A DNA stretch of 64,000 bases from contig JBGGMV010000092.1 in NCBI GenBank assembly GCA_041287865.1, positions 1 to 64,000 of the forward strand, written 5' to 3'. The translations under genes and the position numbers were made by a program. Shown here piece by piece: positions 26,179 to 34,439 of the stretch. The DNA is from JAPWJZ01 sp041287865 (GTDB lineage Bacteria > Pseudomonadota > Alphaproteobacteria > Micavibrionales > UBA2020). Below the pieces are notes generated by a model. That model made no database searches. It had not been told where the DNA came from and saw only the letters and a list, made by a program, of their open reading frames with translations. The first letter of the stretch is position 1; every line of letters begins with the position of its first letter.

Positions 26179-27966
26179 TTACGGCTTGAAATGTTTTTGT
26201 TTCGGCTTGATGACTTCGGGGGCTTCCGGCTGCGCGGCCGTATAGCCAAGTTTTTCCGGCGCGATGGGGGCATATCCGACCAGCGCCGCGAAATGAACAT
26301 GCACGGGGTCGAGGTCGCTGTCCACTTTCAACTTTTTGTCACCAAAAGCCTTTTCGAGATAGGTTTTAGCCACCAGCGCCTTGCGCGCATCGCCCAGTGT
26401 CAGGTCATGCGCGGCTTCCTCGGCCAGCAGCGCGCCGCCCAGCACGTCGGACATATTGTCCATCAGTTTGCGGGCGAAGCGTTCGCCGTCTTTCGGATTG
26501 TTGCGGAGGTGCAGCAGCGCGTTGACGGATTGGCGCAGGCCTTCGTCGAGCAGCGTTTTTTCCGCCGCCATTTCGGCGGGCAGCGAATCCGAGGCCTTGC
26601 GGATGCGGTCTATAAACACCTGATCGCCCGGCTCCCGGCCCGCAACCATGCGCAGCAGTTCCAGCGCCTGAATATTCGCGGGGCCTTCCCAGACGGTCAG
26701 CACCATTGAATCGCGGTAGAGGCGTGCGGTGGGATATTCTTCGGTATAACCATTGCCGCCGACGATTTCCAAGGCCTTCTTGGATGATTGCACGGCGTCT
26801 TCGGCTGTGCGGTATTTAGCCAAAGCGGTCGAGAGGCGCAGCCATGTGTTCTGCGCGGGATCGGCCAGTGCGGTATCGAATGTTTTGGCGGCTTCGAAGG
26901 CCAGCGCCGTTGCGGCTTCGGAGCGCAGCATCAGGTCGGCCAGCTCGTTCTGCACCATCGGGTAATTCACGATTTCCTTGCCGAAAGCCTTGCGGTGCGC
27001 GGCCCAGCTGGCGGCTTCAAGGAACGCACGACGCGTGACGCCGGCGGCCCCCACGGCATTGTGGATGCGGGAATATTCCAGCGCTTCCATCATGATTTTC
27101 AACCCGTTCGGCGGGGCGGCGATTTCGATGACTTCCGCGCCTTCCAGATCGATTTCGCCGGTAGCAAGGCCCTTGGTACCCAGCTTGTCCTTCAGGCGGC
27201 GGATGGAATAGTCATTCTGCGAACCGTCCTTCTTGTGGCTGGGGACGAGGTACAACCCCAGACCCTTGCTGCCATCGGCTGCGCCTTCGGGACGGGCGGT
27301 GGCGAGCGCAAGGCCGGAATTGGCGTTGCTGGTGAACCATTTCAACCCGTGCAGCTTCACGCCGCCTTTATCGTCATAGACCGCTTTGGTGGTCGTCTGG
27401 CCGATATCCGATCCGCCGTGCAGTTCGGTGCACCATGTGCCGCCGGTTTTCGACAGGCCATCCATGCGGGTGAGTTCGGGCAGGTATTCGTCGCGCACTT
27501 GCTTGGGCGCATACTTATCTAATACGTAAGCCACAGCACCCGTCATGGTGACGGGGCAATGCACCGAGATATCGACCTGCGACAACATATAGCCCATGGT
27601 GAAGCTGAGCAGATGCGGTTCGGGGTCTTTATCCGCGAAGGCCAGACCGATCGCGCCCTTTTTATAGGCCTCGGCGTGGCATTCTTCGTATTTGGGGTTG
27701 AAGATAACGCGGCTTTTCTTTTCGCCGGCCTTGTTATGGGTTTCGAGCTCGGGCGGGGCGATGCGGTCGCTGTAGCTGGCCTGTTCGTCCAGCTTGCCGC
27801 CCGTCCATTCCCCGAATTCCCTCAAGCGGGTTTCGTTGCGGGAGAGCATATCGGGGGCAAGGCGCTGCAGTGTGCGCTGCAAATTGATGTCGCTGTCGAA
27901 GAAATTGCTGCCGCGCGTCTCTTTCGGGTATGAGACGGGACTATTGCGCGGTTTCTGTCCGGACAT
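26179..27966 (-). CDS. Acyl-CoA dehydrogenase
   Basis: A 595-residue flavoprotein of the large acyl-CoA dehydrogenase type. Visible are the FAD/substrate-binding TGGTWCTELHGGSDIGQTTTKA-like core, WFTSNANSGLALATARPEG, the C-terminal helical domain with IVGGNGYTEEYPTARLYRDS, and a long extra C-terminal domain. It oxidises an acyl-CoA to enoyl-CoA with an electron-transfer flavoprotein as acceptor; chain length cannot be read. The ATG at 27966 is preferred over the TTG at 28026. A TetR regulator gene is divergent, 141 bases away, and probably controls this gene. Confidence 0.88.
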   Translation of the reverse strand: MSGQKPRNSPVSYPKETRGSNFFDSDINLQRTLQRLAPDMLSRNETRLREFGEWTGGKLDEQASYSDRIAPPELETHNKAGEKKSRVIFNPKYEECHAEAYKKGAIGLAFADKDPEPHLLSFTMGYMLSQVDISVHCPVTMTGAVAYVLDKYAPKQVRDEYLPELTRMDGLSKTGGTWCTELHGGSDIGQTTTKAVYDDKGGVKLHGLKWFTSNANSGLALATARPEGAADGSKGLGLYLVPSHKKDGSQNDYSIRRLKDKLGTKGLATGEIDLEGAEVIEIAAPPNGLKIMMEALEYSRIHNAVGAAGVTRRAFLEAASWAAHRKAFGKEIVNYPMVQNELADLMLRSEAATALAFEAAKTFDTALADPAQNTWLRLSTALAKYRTAEDAVQSSKKALEIVGGNGYTEEYPTARLYRDSMVLTVWEGPANIQALELLRMVAGREPGDQVFIDRIRKASDSLPAEMAAEKTLLDEGLRQSVNALLHLRNNPKDGERFARKLMDNMSDVLGGALLAEEAAHDLTLGDARKALVAKTYLEKAFGDKKLKVDSDLDPVHVHFAALVGYAPIAPEKLGYTAAQPEAPEVIKPKQKHFKP

Positions 27967-28107
27967 TTTATTACTTACTCCATAATGCGGTATCGCGATG
28001 ATGCTCTTTTGGCGAAAGAACTTCAACCCCCTATTGACCGCATATCTGAACGATGAGAGGATAATCCACAGGCACTACGGGGATCATGTATTGAAGGGGT
28101 TTTCATC

Positions 28108-28716
28108 ATGACGGCTGTACGGCACGAAGATTTACAGAAAAAATTCCGCTATCACCATGGCAATCTGCGCGAGTCGCTCCTCGCCGCCGCGCTCGATATT
28201 CTCGCCACGCAAGGGCTGGAAGAATTGAGCCTGCGCAAACTGGCACGCGTTACAGGCGTGACGCAGGCAGCGCCTTACACTTATTTCGACAGCAAGGATG
28301 ATCTCCTCGCCGCCGTCGCGGAAAGCGGCTTTCAGAAACTCGCGCTGCAAATGGCGGAGGACGCCACCGGCGCACCCAACGCCCGCGTGCGCATCGAACG
28401 CCTGATCGGCAGCTATATCCGCTTCTCGCAAGAGAATCGCCCGCTGTTCCAGATCATGTTCGGCCGCGAGCTGGCAGATTTGAAAAAATTCCCGACGCTG
28501 GCCATGACGGCGGGCAAGAGCTACGCGCTCTTCTCGGCGGCGCTGGCGAAGCAGGAAGGCGACGTGCGCTTCCTGACCGTCGCTATCTGGAGTCTCTGCC
28601 ACGGCCTCACCACGCTGATCGTCGAGGAAAAAATCGACATCGCCAAATTCGGCAGCAATGACACCGCCGACTTTGTCAGCCGCGTGACAGGCCTTTTCGC
28701 AGACCAGATCGGTTAA
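28108..28716 (+). CDS. TetR/AcrR-family transcriptional regulator
   Basis: A 202-residue TetR regulator. The N-terminal DNA-binding domain has RESLLAAALDILATQGLEEL and the recognition helix SLRKLARVTGVTQAAPYTYF. The C-terminal ligand domain resembles the WHG group (TetR_C, ending in a helical region with LCHGLTTLIVE). The ligand is probably an acyl-CoA or fatty acid, inferred from the divergent acyl-CoA dehydrogenase. Its stop overlaps the convergent fructosamine-kinase-like gene by 4 bases. Confidence 0.88.
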   Translation: MTAVRHEDLQKKFRYHHGNLRESLLAAALDILATQGLEELSLRKLARVTGVTQAAPYTYFDSKDDLLAAVAESGFQKLALQMAEDATGAPNARVRIERLIGSYIRFSQENRPLFQIMFGRELADLKKFPTLAMTAGKSYALFSAALAKQEGDVRFLTVAIWSLCHGLTTLIVEEKIDIAKFGSNDTADFVSRVTGLFADQIG

Positions 28717-29561
28717 TCAAACTTTTCCAGGATACGCTGCACTTTGCGCGCATAGGATGCGCCGAAGAGACGCGTGTGCACCAGCAGCGGATAGAGGTTA
28801 TAGATATCCATCCGCTCTTCATAGAATCCCGCGCGTATGGGCCGCAGGGAATTGTACTTCGCAAAGAAGCTGTCGTTGAAGGAGCTGAACAGGCGGATAA
28901 AGGCCAGTTCAATCTCGGCATCCGCGTAATAGATCGCGGGATCGAGGAAGGCCGCAACACGGCCCTTGCGGGCCAGAATGTTGCCGCCCCAGATATCGCC
29001 GTGAATCAGTGACGGCGGGGCCGCGCCCTTCAGTATCGCCGGAATCTTGCCCAGCAGTTTATCGACCTGCTTCATGATCTTCGCATCGATTTTCTTTTCG
29101 TTCAGCGCTTCCTTGGCCATGAAGCCAAGACGGTGCTCGGCGAAGAAGGCGGGCCAGTCCTTGCTCTGGGTGTTCGGCTGGCGGAGCGAACCGATCAGCG
29201 TGTCGCGCTCCAGTCCATAGCTGTCGGCGGTAATGGCGTGGAGCTGCGCCAGCATTTCCGCCGCGCCCGTCTGCCCGGGGTCTTCAAGGCCATAGCTGGA
29301 TTCGACGAAATCCATCACGATCACGTGTTCGTTGCTGTAGTGCACGGCGGGCACAGGCAGCTGGGATTTTTGCTTCAGGTAGCCCAGCATCCAGGCTTCG
29401 GTATCGAGCCCGCGCTCCGCAACTTTGGCAACGAAGGTGCGTCCGCCCTCCATCAGCAGCCGGTAGATCTGCGCGTTGTTCGCGGCCGACAGCGGCGTGA
29501 TCGACTGGATGCGCGCCTTCAGGTGCTTTTCGATTTCCGACTGGACGGTAGCGGTGATCAT
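28713..29561 (-). CDS. Fructosamine kinase family protein
   Basis: A 282-residue protein kinase-like fold enzyme of the fructosamine-3-kinase family. The catalytic loop is SLIHGDIWGGNILARKG and the metal-binding segment AAFLDPAIYYADAEIELAF. These enzymes phosphorylate ketosamines on glycated proteins or small molecules so that the adduct falls off. The gene starts within the stop of the LMW phosphatase gene (ATGA), a pairing seen in other bacteria (fructosamine kinase with low-molecular-weight phosphatase), which suggests joint deglycation and dephosphorylation. Confidence 0.88.
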   Translation of the reverse strand: MITATVQSEIEKHLKARIQSITPLSAANNAQIYRLLMEGGRTFVAKVAERGLDTEAWMLGYLKQKSQLPVPAVHYSNEHVIVMDFVESSYGLEDPGQTGAAEMLAQLHAITADSYGLERDTLIGSLRQPNTQSKDWPAFFAEHRLGFMAKEALNEKKIDAKIMKQVDKLLGKIPAILKGAAPPSLIHGDIWGGNILARKGRVAAFLDPAIYYADAEIELAFIRLFSSFNDSFFAKYNSLRPIRAGFYEERMDIYNLYPLLVHTRLFGASYARKVQRILEKFD

Positions 29562-30031
29562 ATCTTGTGGTCCTCACGCAATTTTTTCAGCAGTGCCCCG
29601 GCGTTTTCATGCACGAGGACATAGACGTTTTCGAAATCCTTTTCGGTACCATACCACGGATCGGGCACATCTTCGCCATCGGCGCGGAACATCGATAATT
29701 TCGCCTTCGACGCCTTGGGTGCGCGTTTGGTTAAAATGCGGTGATGGCCGCTGTCCATGGCATAGATATAGTCAAAACCGCTAAAATCGGCGTCTTTCAC
29801 CTGCCGTGCCCGCTGGCGGCTGAGGTCGACGCCCTTCTCCAGCGCTTTTTTAACAGTGCGGTGGTCGGGCGGCTCACCCTCATGATAATCTTCCGTCCCC
29901 GCGCTCTCGATATGGAATGCATCGTTCAATCCCGCTTCCGCGGCCAGATGGCGAAAGACGCCCTCGGCAGTCGGGGAGCGGCAGATGTTGCCGGTGCAGA
30001 CGAAAAGGACTCGTAAGGCGGGTCTTGTCAT
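29558..30031 (-). CDS. Low-molecular-weight protein-tyrosine phosphatase
   Basis: A 157-residue LMW-PTP. The P-loop is LFVCTGNICRSPTAEGV (C-x5-R-S) at the N-terminus and the general-acid loop DVPDPWYG lies near residue 125. The ATG at 30031 gives the normal N-terminus; the frame opens at 30109 but would cross the mnmC start. Coupled by ATGA to the fructosamine-kinase-like gene. Divergent from mnmC with only a short gap. Confidence 0.9.
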   Translation of the reverse strand: MTRPALRVLFVCTGNICRSPTAEGVFRHLAAEAGLNDAFHIESAGTEDYHEGEPPDHRTVKKALEKGVDLSRQRARQVKDADFSGFDYIYAMDSGHHRILTKRAPKASKAKLSMFRADGEDVPDPWYGTEKDFENVYVLVHENAGALLKKLREDHKI

Positions 30032-30058
30032 TGGGCGGTTAATTTGTGATTTAATGGG

Positions 30059-31870
30059 GTGGAAGCCCCGGAGGGCTATAGTTTGGCACTGAAACCCGCC
30101 CGTTTGCAATGGTCTGACGACGGCTCGCTCGCGAGCCTCGATTACGATGATGTGTATTTCCAGCGCGGGCAGGCCCTGCCGGAGTCGAAATATGTATTTA
30201 TCGAGAACAACAACCTGCCCGCCCGTTTCCGGAATTTGGGCAAGGGCGAATCATTCCGCATATGCGAGCTGGGCTTCGGCAGCGGGCTGAATTTCCTGCT
30301 GACGCTGAAAACTTTCGCTGAAACCGGCGGCGCGGGCAGGCTGTTTTTCACCAGCATCGAAAAACACCCGATACCCAAGGATGATCTGCGCAAAATCCAT
30401 TCCTTCTTCAACCTGCCGCATGCCGAGGAATTGATCGACCAGTACCCGCCGATGGTGGAGGGATTTCATCACCTGAATATCGGCGGCGCAAGGCTGATGC
30501 TCATCTTCGGCGATGTGGCCGACATGCTGCCGGAAATAAAGGGCGAATTCGACGCATGGTTTCTGGATGGTTTTACGCCATCGAAAAACCCGGATATGTG
30601 GGAAGAAAAGCTTTATCCGCATATCGCGGCGCGCACGGCGGGTGGCGGCACGCTGGCGACGTTTTCGTCGGCGGGGCATGTGCGGCGCGGGCTGAAGGCC
30701 GCGGGATTTACGGTCAAGAAAATCACCGGCTATGGCATCAAATGGAACATGACCGTCGCCACCATGGCGGGGGCGAAAAAGGAATATCCGCGCCGCAAAG
30801 TCGCCGTCATCGGCGGCAGCATCGCGGGCGCGGCTACGGCCTATGCGCTGGCGCGGCGCGGACACAGTCCCGTGATCTACGAGAAAAAACCTGATGCCGA
30901 TACCATCGGCCATCCGGTCGCGGTTGTTTACCCCAAGCTGACGGTCGATCCATCGCCCATGTGCCGCTACCACATCCATGCGTTTTTATATGCGCGGATG
31001 GTGGCGCGGCATTTGAAAGTGCCGTCGTGGAAGGAATGCGGCGTGCTGCATCTTGATCTCGACGAAGATGAGCGCACCCGCACGCAAAAATTGCTGCAAT
31101 CGGGCGAATATCCCGAAGATTTCTGCAAGGCAGGCGATGGCGGCATGTTCCAGCCGATTGCGGGGATGATCGACCCGCGCGATTTCCGCCAGTGCCTTAC
31201 CCGCGATATTCCGGTGGAGTATGGCCATGATATTAAATCACTGGCGGCGGAGGTCACGGTGATTGCGGCCGGAACAGCGGCAAAAAACTTTGCGGGCCTT
31301 GACTGGCTGCCGCTGCAATCGGTGCGCGGGCAGATGAGCCTGCTGAAACCCACGCCGCACTCGCAGGACCTTGATCATGTGATCTGTCATGACGGTTTCC
31401 TCACCCCGCCGGTGAAGGGGCTGCATGGCGCAGGCGCGACCTTCCAGAAGGGCAGCACCGACGATAGTTTCCATGCGGAGGATGATGCCGAGAATCTGGC
31501 GAAACTGAACCAGCACCTGCCGCAGTTCGGCTTCACGGCGGATAGCGTCGCAGGCGCCAGCTGGGGTTTTCGCGCTACCACGCCCGACAAGCTGCCCATG
31601 GCGGGCCCCCTGCCCGACTATGAGCGCTGCCGCGAAGATTTCGCCACGCTGCGCGAAGGCAAGGAAGTAATCGGCGCGCCCACGCCGCTCATCCCCCATG
31701 TCTATTTGTCGACCGGTTTCGGCGCGCATGGCATGACAGGGGCGCTGCTGGCGGGAGAGATTATTGCGGCGGAAATTTCCGGTGACCCCTGCCCCGTGCC
31801 TGCGAGCCTGCTGGAACATCTGCTGCCGGAGCGGTTTATTTTCCGCGGGCTGAAAAGAAAAACCATTTGA
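30059..31870 (+). CDS. mnmC: Bifunctional tRNA mnm5s2U34 methyltransferase/oxidoreductase MnmC
   Basis: A 603-residue fused enzyme. The N-terminal part (to about 235) is the MnmC(m) methyltransferase, with FRICELGFGSGLNFLLTL and FDAWFLDGFTPSKNPDMW. The C-terminal part is the FAD-dependent MnmC(o), with VAVIGGSIAGAATAYALARRG and a GFGAHGMTGALLAGE end. It completes the mnm5s2U modification at wobble U34 of tRNA. The start is not settled: GTG at 30059 opens the frame, but TTG at 30083 has GGAGGG 7 bases upstream. It lies alone on the plus strand. Confidence 0.9.
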   Translation: MEAPEGYSLALKPARLQWSDDGSLASLDYDDVYFQRGQALPESKYVFIENNNLPARFRNLGKGESFRICELGFGSGLNFLLTLKTFAETGGAGRLFFTSIEKHPIPKDDLRKIHSFFNLPHAEELIDQYPPMVEGFHHLNIGGARLMLIFGDVADMLPEIKGEFDAWFLDGFTPSKNPDMWEEKLYPHIAARTAGGGTLATFSSAGHVRRGLKAAGFTVKKITGYGIKWNMTVATMAGAKKEYPRRKVAVIGGSIAGAATAYALARRGHSPVIYEKKPDADTIGHPVAVVYPKLTVDPSPMCRYHIHAFLYARMVARHLKVPSWKECGVLHLDLDEDERTRTQKLLQSGEYPEDFCKAGDGGMFQPIAGMIDPRDFRQCLTRDIPVEYGHDIKSLAAEVTVIAAGTAAKNFAGLDWLPLQSVRGQMSLLKPTPHSQDLDHVICHDGFLTPPVKGLHGAGATFQKGSTDDSFHAEDDAENLAKLNQHLPQFGFTADSVAGASWGFRATTPDKLPMAGPLPDYERCREDFATLREGKEVIGAPTPLIPHVYLSTGFGAHGMTGALLAGEIIAAEISGDPCPVPASLLEHLLPERFIFRGLKRKTI

Positions 31871-31880
31871 TATCAATATC

Positions 31881-31924
31881 TTAATATATATTAAATTGAC
31901 ATAACATCTACAGATTGCTAGGGT
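31881..31924 (+). promoter_or_regulatory. Promoter of the KP-tail operon with AT palindrome
   Basis: A perfect TTGACA (31896-31901), a 17-base spacer, and TAGGGT (31919-31924). One base upstream of the -35 lies a perfect 14-base palindrome TTAATATATATTAA (31881-31894), which could be an operator or UP-like element; such AT richness stands out in this GC-rich DNA. Confidence 0.55.
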
Positions 31925-31962
31925 GGCCCGAACGTCATTAAGGATTCCCGGGAAGCACCTTC

Positions 31963-32436
31963 ATGTTCTGGAACTCAAAGAAAAAAGCCGCCGAAAAGGC
32001 CGCCGCGAAAGCGCGGGAAGAACTGCGCAGCGACGTGACTGAAGGCCTGTCCGAGTTGATGAAGACGCAGGCGACGCTGACGCCCGAACAACAAGACGAA
32101 CTCAAAAGGCTGACGGCTGCGGCGGGCATTATCGGTTCGTCGCTGAGGATCGCGCAGACCATTAAAAAAATGGATGCCTTCGGCGACGCCATGCACGACC
32201 AGACGATGAAGATGATCGAGGAAGCGCATGAAATGACGCGCGCCGCGCGCCAGAAGGCGCCCACCCCCGATCCCCAGCAACTGCTGGACCAGATCAACCG
32301 CCTGAAAGAGACGATTGCCGCCATGCCGGCCAACCCCGCCGCCGCGCGCACGGAAGACGACGCGTGGCGCAAGGACGGCTGTCCCGTCATGAAACCGGTG
32401 ACGGTGGGCAAGCCTCTGAAACTTAAACTGCGCTAG
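31963..32436 (+). CDS. Helical protein with KP-type C-terminal tail (first paralogue)
   Basis: A 157-residue cytosolic-looking protein, almost wholly helical and charged. Residues 35-100 (LTPEQQDELKRLTAAAG, then GSSLRIAQTIKKMDAF and QTMKMIEEAHEM) align with the next gene, so the two are paralogues. A Pro-rich linker and a second helix follow. The end reads CPVMKP, then VTVGKPLKLKLR, the C-terminal motif shared with six other proteins of this window. The ATG lies 39 bases after a predicted promoter; gaps of 9 bases or overlaps join it to three more tailed genes. Function unknown. Confidence 0.75.
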   Translation: MFWNSKKKAAEKAAAKAREELRSDVTEGLSELMKTQATLTPEQQDELKRLTAAAGIIGSSLRIAQTIKKMDAFGDAMHDQTMKMIEEAHEMTRAARQKAPTPDPQQLLDQINRLKETIAAMPANPAAARTEDDAWRKDGCPVMKPVTVGKPLKLKLR

Positions 32437-32445
32437 GGGGAAGCC

Positions 32446-33021
32446 GTGTTCAGAAAGAAAAATGCCCCGCAGGACGAGGTCGACAGGCTCGGCAGGGCTA
32501 TCAAGGACCAGCTGGACGATATCGCCAGTGGCAAGAGCACCATGACCCCTCAGGAACAGCAAGAGCTGAAGGCGATGATCGCCGCCGCCGGCATCGCCGG
32601 TTCTTCGCTGAAAGCCGCGCAGATCATCCGCAAAGCCGATGACCTGGCCGACCGGATGCACGAAGATACGATGAAGATGATCGAAAAGGCGCACGAGCAG
32701 AGCCTTAAAAATCCGAGACCGCCGACGGTCGATCCGCAGAAACTGATCGAGGCCTCCGAGCGGCTGCAGAAGCTGATCGAAAAGGAAAACGATGAGCGCG
32801 ACAAGCGGATGAAGGAGCTGGAAGAAACCAGCAAAAAACTTAAGGCTTCTTCCGAGGAGCTGTTGAAAACCGCCGAGCAGATGCTGGACGACAAGAAGAA
32901 AAAAGCCATGAGCGTGGCCGAGGAGAAGAAGCGCGAAGCCGACTGGCGCAAACAGGGCTGCCCCGTCACCAAACCCGTCACGGTTGGCAAGCCGCTGAAA
33001 CTGAAGAAGCCCGCCACATGA
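32446..33021 (+). CDS. Helical coiled-coil protein with KP-type C-terminal tail (second paralogue)
   Basis: A 191-residue helical protein, paralogous to the preceding one over TPQEQQELKAMIAAAGIAGS and DTMKMIEKAHEQS. It has a longer coiled-coil region (about 95-165, many Glu/Lys). The end reads WRKQGCPVTKP, then VTVGKPLKLKKPAT, nearly identical to the tail of its neighbour, including the Cys-Pro before it. Its stop overlaps the ATG of the thioredoxin-like gene (ATGA). Function unknown; the GTG start at 32446 has GGGGGAAG upstream. Confidence 0.75.
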   Translation: MFRKKNAPQDEVDRLGRAIKDQLDDIASGKSTMTPQEQQELKAMIAAAGIAGSSLKAAQIIRKADDLADRMHEDTMKMIEKAHEQSLKNPRPPTVDPQKLIEASERLQKLIEKENDERDKRMKELEETSKKLKASSEELLKTAEQMLDDKKKKAMSVAEEKKREADWRKQGCPVTKPVTVGKPLKLKKPAT

Positions 33022-33503
33022 CCGCCGCAGCCGCAAAGACGGAAATTCCCGGGCATGAACTGCTGGAAGGCTACGATAAACCCTCCGTGATCTTGTTCCA
33101 TGCCAGCTGGTGCAGCCCCTGCAAGGAAGCGGTGCCGGAAGTCGAGAAGGCGGTGGCGGCCCAAACCGACAAGGCGGGGCGCGCAAAGTTCCGGCTGGTC
33201 AAGATCGATATCGACAAATACACCGAGCTGTCCAGCGCCTTTGGTATCAACTCCATCCCCGCGATGGTTGGTTTTCACGGTGACAAGGCTTCCTTCGGCG
33301 TTACCGGCCGCCTGCCGGAAAAAATGTTGATGGAATTCCTTTCCCGCGTGGAGCAATTCCACAAGGACAGCCCGCCGCCCGCATGGAGGGTACCTGAACC
33401 GGAACCCGCCCCCGAGGTGAACGTGCAAACAGGAGGATCCATCAACATCATGAAACCGATACGACTGGGACAGAAAAAGACGGGGTGGAAATGGCTTCGT
33501 TAA
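33018..33503 (+). CDS. Thioredoxin-fold protein with KP-type C-terminal tail
   Basis: A 161-residue protein. Residues 1-115 form a thioredoxin domain with the redox motif ASWCSPCKEAVPEVEKA (C-x-x-C), the cis-Pro in NSIPAMVGFHG, and no signal peptide, so it is cytosolic. A Pro-rich linker (PPPAWRVPEPEPAPEV) leads to the tail INIMKPIRLG, the motif shared with the neighbours, here followed by 10 further residues (QKKTGWKWLR). Thioredoxins reduce or exchange disulphides; both helical neighbours carry a Cys next to their tail, a possible substrate. Coupled upstream by ATGA, and it overlaps the next gene by 13 bases. Confidence 0.8.
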   Translation: MTAAAAKTEIPGHELLEGYDKPSVILFHASWCSPCKEAVPEVEKAVAAQTDKAGRAKFRLVKIDIDKYTELSSAFGINSIPAMVGFHGDKASFGVTGRLPEKMLMEFLSRVEQFHKDSPPPAWRVPEPEPAPEVNVQTGGSINIMKPIRLGQKKTGWKWLR

Positions 33504-33724
33504 CCGACGCGCAACGCGAGAAAACGCTGGAAATGGCAGAGAGCGCCGAAGATCTTTTGCGCCGCGCCCGCGCAGGGCTGGCGACGCAGGACGAAATCAA
33601 GGCTGCGACCGACGCGCTGCTGGAACAATTCGCCGATGAAAACAAAACCCGCGACGTGGTTGCCGACACCGTCACGAAAAAAGACGTTACTGTGCAAAAG
33701 CCGATAAAGCTGAAACCGCGCTAA
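33491..33724 (+). CDS. Small helical protein with KP-type C-terminal tail
   Basis: A 77-residue protein starting at the ATG inside the end of the thioredoxin-like gene (alternative GTG at 33485). Residues 1-55 are a helical hairpin rich in Glu, Ala and Arg (REKTLEMAESAEDLLRRAR). The end reads VTVQKPIKLKPR, the shared tail. No family recognised. Fourth gene of the tailed operon; the next gene is convergent, so the operon ends here. Confidence 0.7.
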   Translation: MASLTDAQREKTLEMAESAEDLLRRARAGLATQDEIKAATDALLEQFADENKTRDVVADTVTKKDVTVQKPIKLKPR

Positions 33725-33731
33725 CCGGAGA

Positions 33732-34436
33732 TTAACCCTCGGGCATCACCATACGCATTTCGACCGGCAGGCCGAAATCGCGGATGAAGGCGAAGGTGTT
33801 TGAATAGTCGGGTTTAAAGCGGAAATCCCACCATTCCTGCGGCAGGGGCACAATCTCTTTCCCCAGTTCTTTCGCCGCTTCCAGCATGCAGTCTTCCAGC
33901 AGTTTGCGGTTCGCCAGCACTTCCGCGCTGAAGCCTGTCGTATAGTTGCGGGCAGCGGGGTTCACGGCAGGGTCTTTGGTCAGGTAATCAAACCTTGTGC
34001 CCATATCGACTTCGTCGCCGTTTTCGGTCAGCAGGATAATATCGATCGCCATGCCCCGCGGATGCCCGCCCTTGCCGGGCGGCGAGAGCAGCCGGCCCGG
34101 TTCTTCCAGCCAGCGTGGATTGGCTTTCACGATATCGGTTTCCAGCATCAGCAGCTGCGCCTCATAGGGGCGCAGGCAGTCTTTCAGCTCGAAGATCAGT
34201 TTCGATTTGGCGAAGCAGATATCGGCGGCGCGCATGACCAGCGGCGCAAGTTCCACATGGCACCACATCTTCGCATCGCGCCGGTAGACGCCGATGCCGA
34301 ACATATTGTCGGGGTGATCGGGCTTCGAATAGACGAGGTCAACCTTCACCGGATGCTTGCCGACGAAAGTATTCAGGTCGACCAGGTGCTCGGGCAGGAT
34401 AGGTTTCTGCGGCGGCAGGGCTGCTTGCTGTCCCAT
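33732..34436 (-). CDS. D-Ala-D-Ala dipeptidase-like protein (M15D, VanX type)
   Basis: A 234-residue protein with the VanX layout. The first metal site is GHPRGMAIDIIL (His and Asp ligands), preceded by YEAQLLMLETDIV. The C-terminal catalytic segment is QEWWDFRF, where VanX has EWWH: the Glu base is kept but the third zinc ligand His is Asp. No signal peptide, so cytosolic. The family hydrolyses D-Ala-D-Ala. The exchange may weaken metal binding or signal another specificity. It neighbours a peptide importer and, further on, alanine dehydrogenase, which fits use of peptidoglycan-derived dipeptides, an inference. Confidence 0.75.
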   Translation of the reverse strand: MGQQAALPPQKPILPEHLVDLNTFVGKHPVKVDLVYSKPDHPDNMFGIGVYRRDAKMWCHVELAPLVMRAADICFAKSKLIFELKDCLRPYEAQLLMLETDIVKANPRWLEEPGRLLSPPGKGGHPRGMAIDIILLTENGDEVDMGTRFDYLTKDPAVNPAARNYTTGFSAEVLANRKLLEDCMLEAAKELGKEIVPLPQEWWDFRFKPDYSNTFAFIRDFGLPVEMRMVMPEG

Positions 34437-34439
34437 CGG

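Noticed and set aside
26179..26221. The acyl-CoA dehydrogenase end (VIKPKQKHFKP) as an eighth KP tail
   Set aside because: It lacks the hydrophobic-x-hydrophobic spacing before KP and the L/I after it, so it does not fit the shared pattern.
31975..33186. A 403-codon minus-strand open frame over the tailed operon
   Set aside because: It is antisense to the four tailed genes, whose paralogy, thioredoxin motif and shared ends prove the plus-strand reading.
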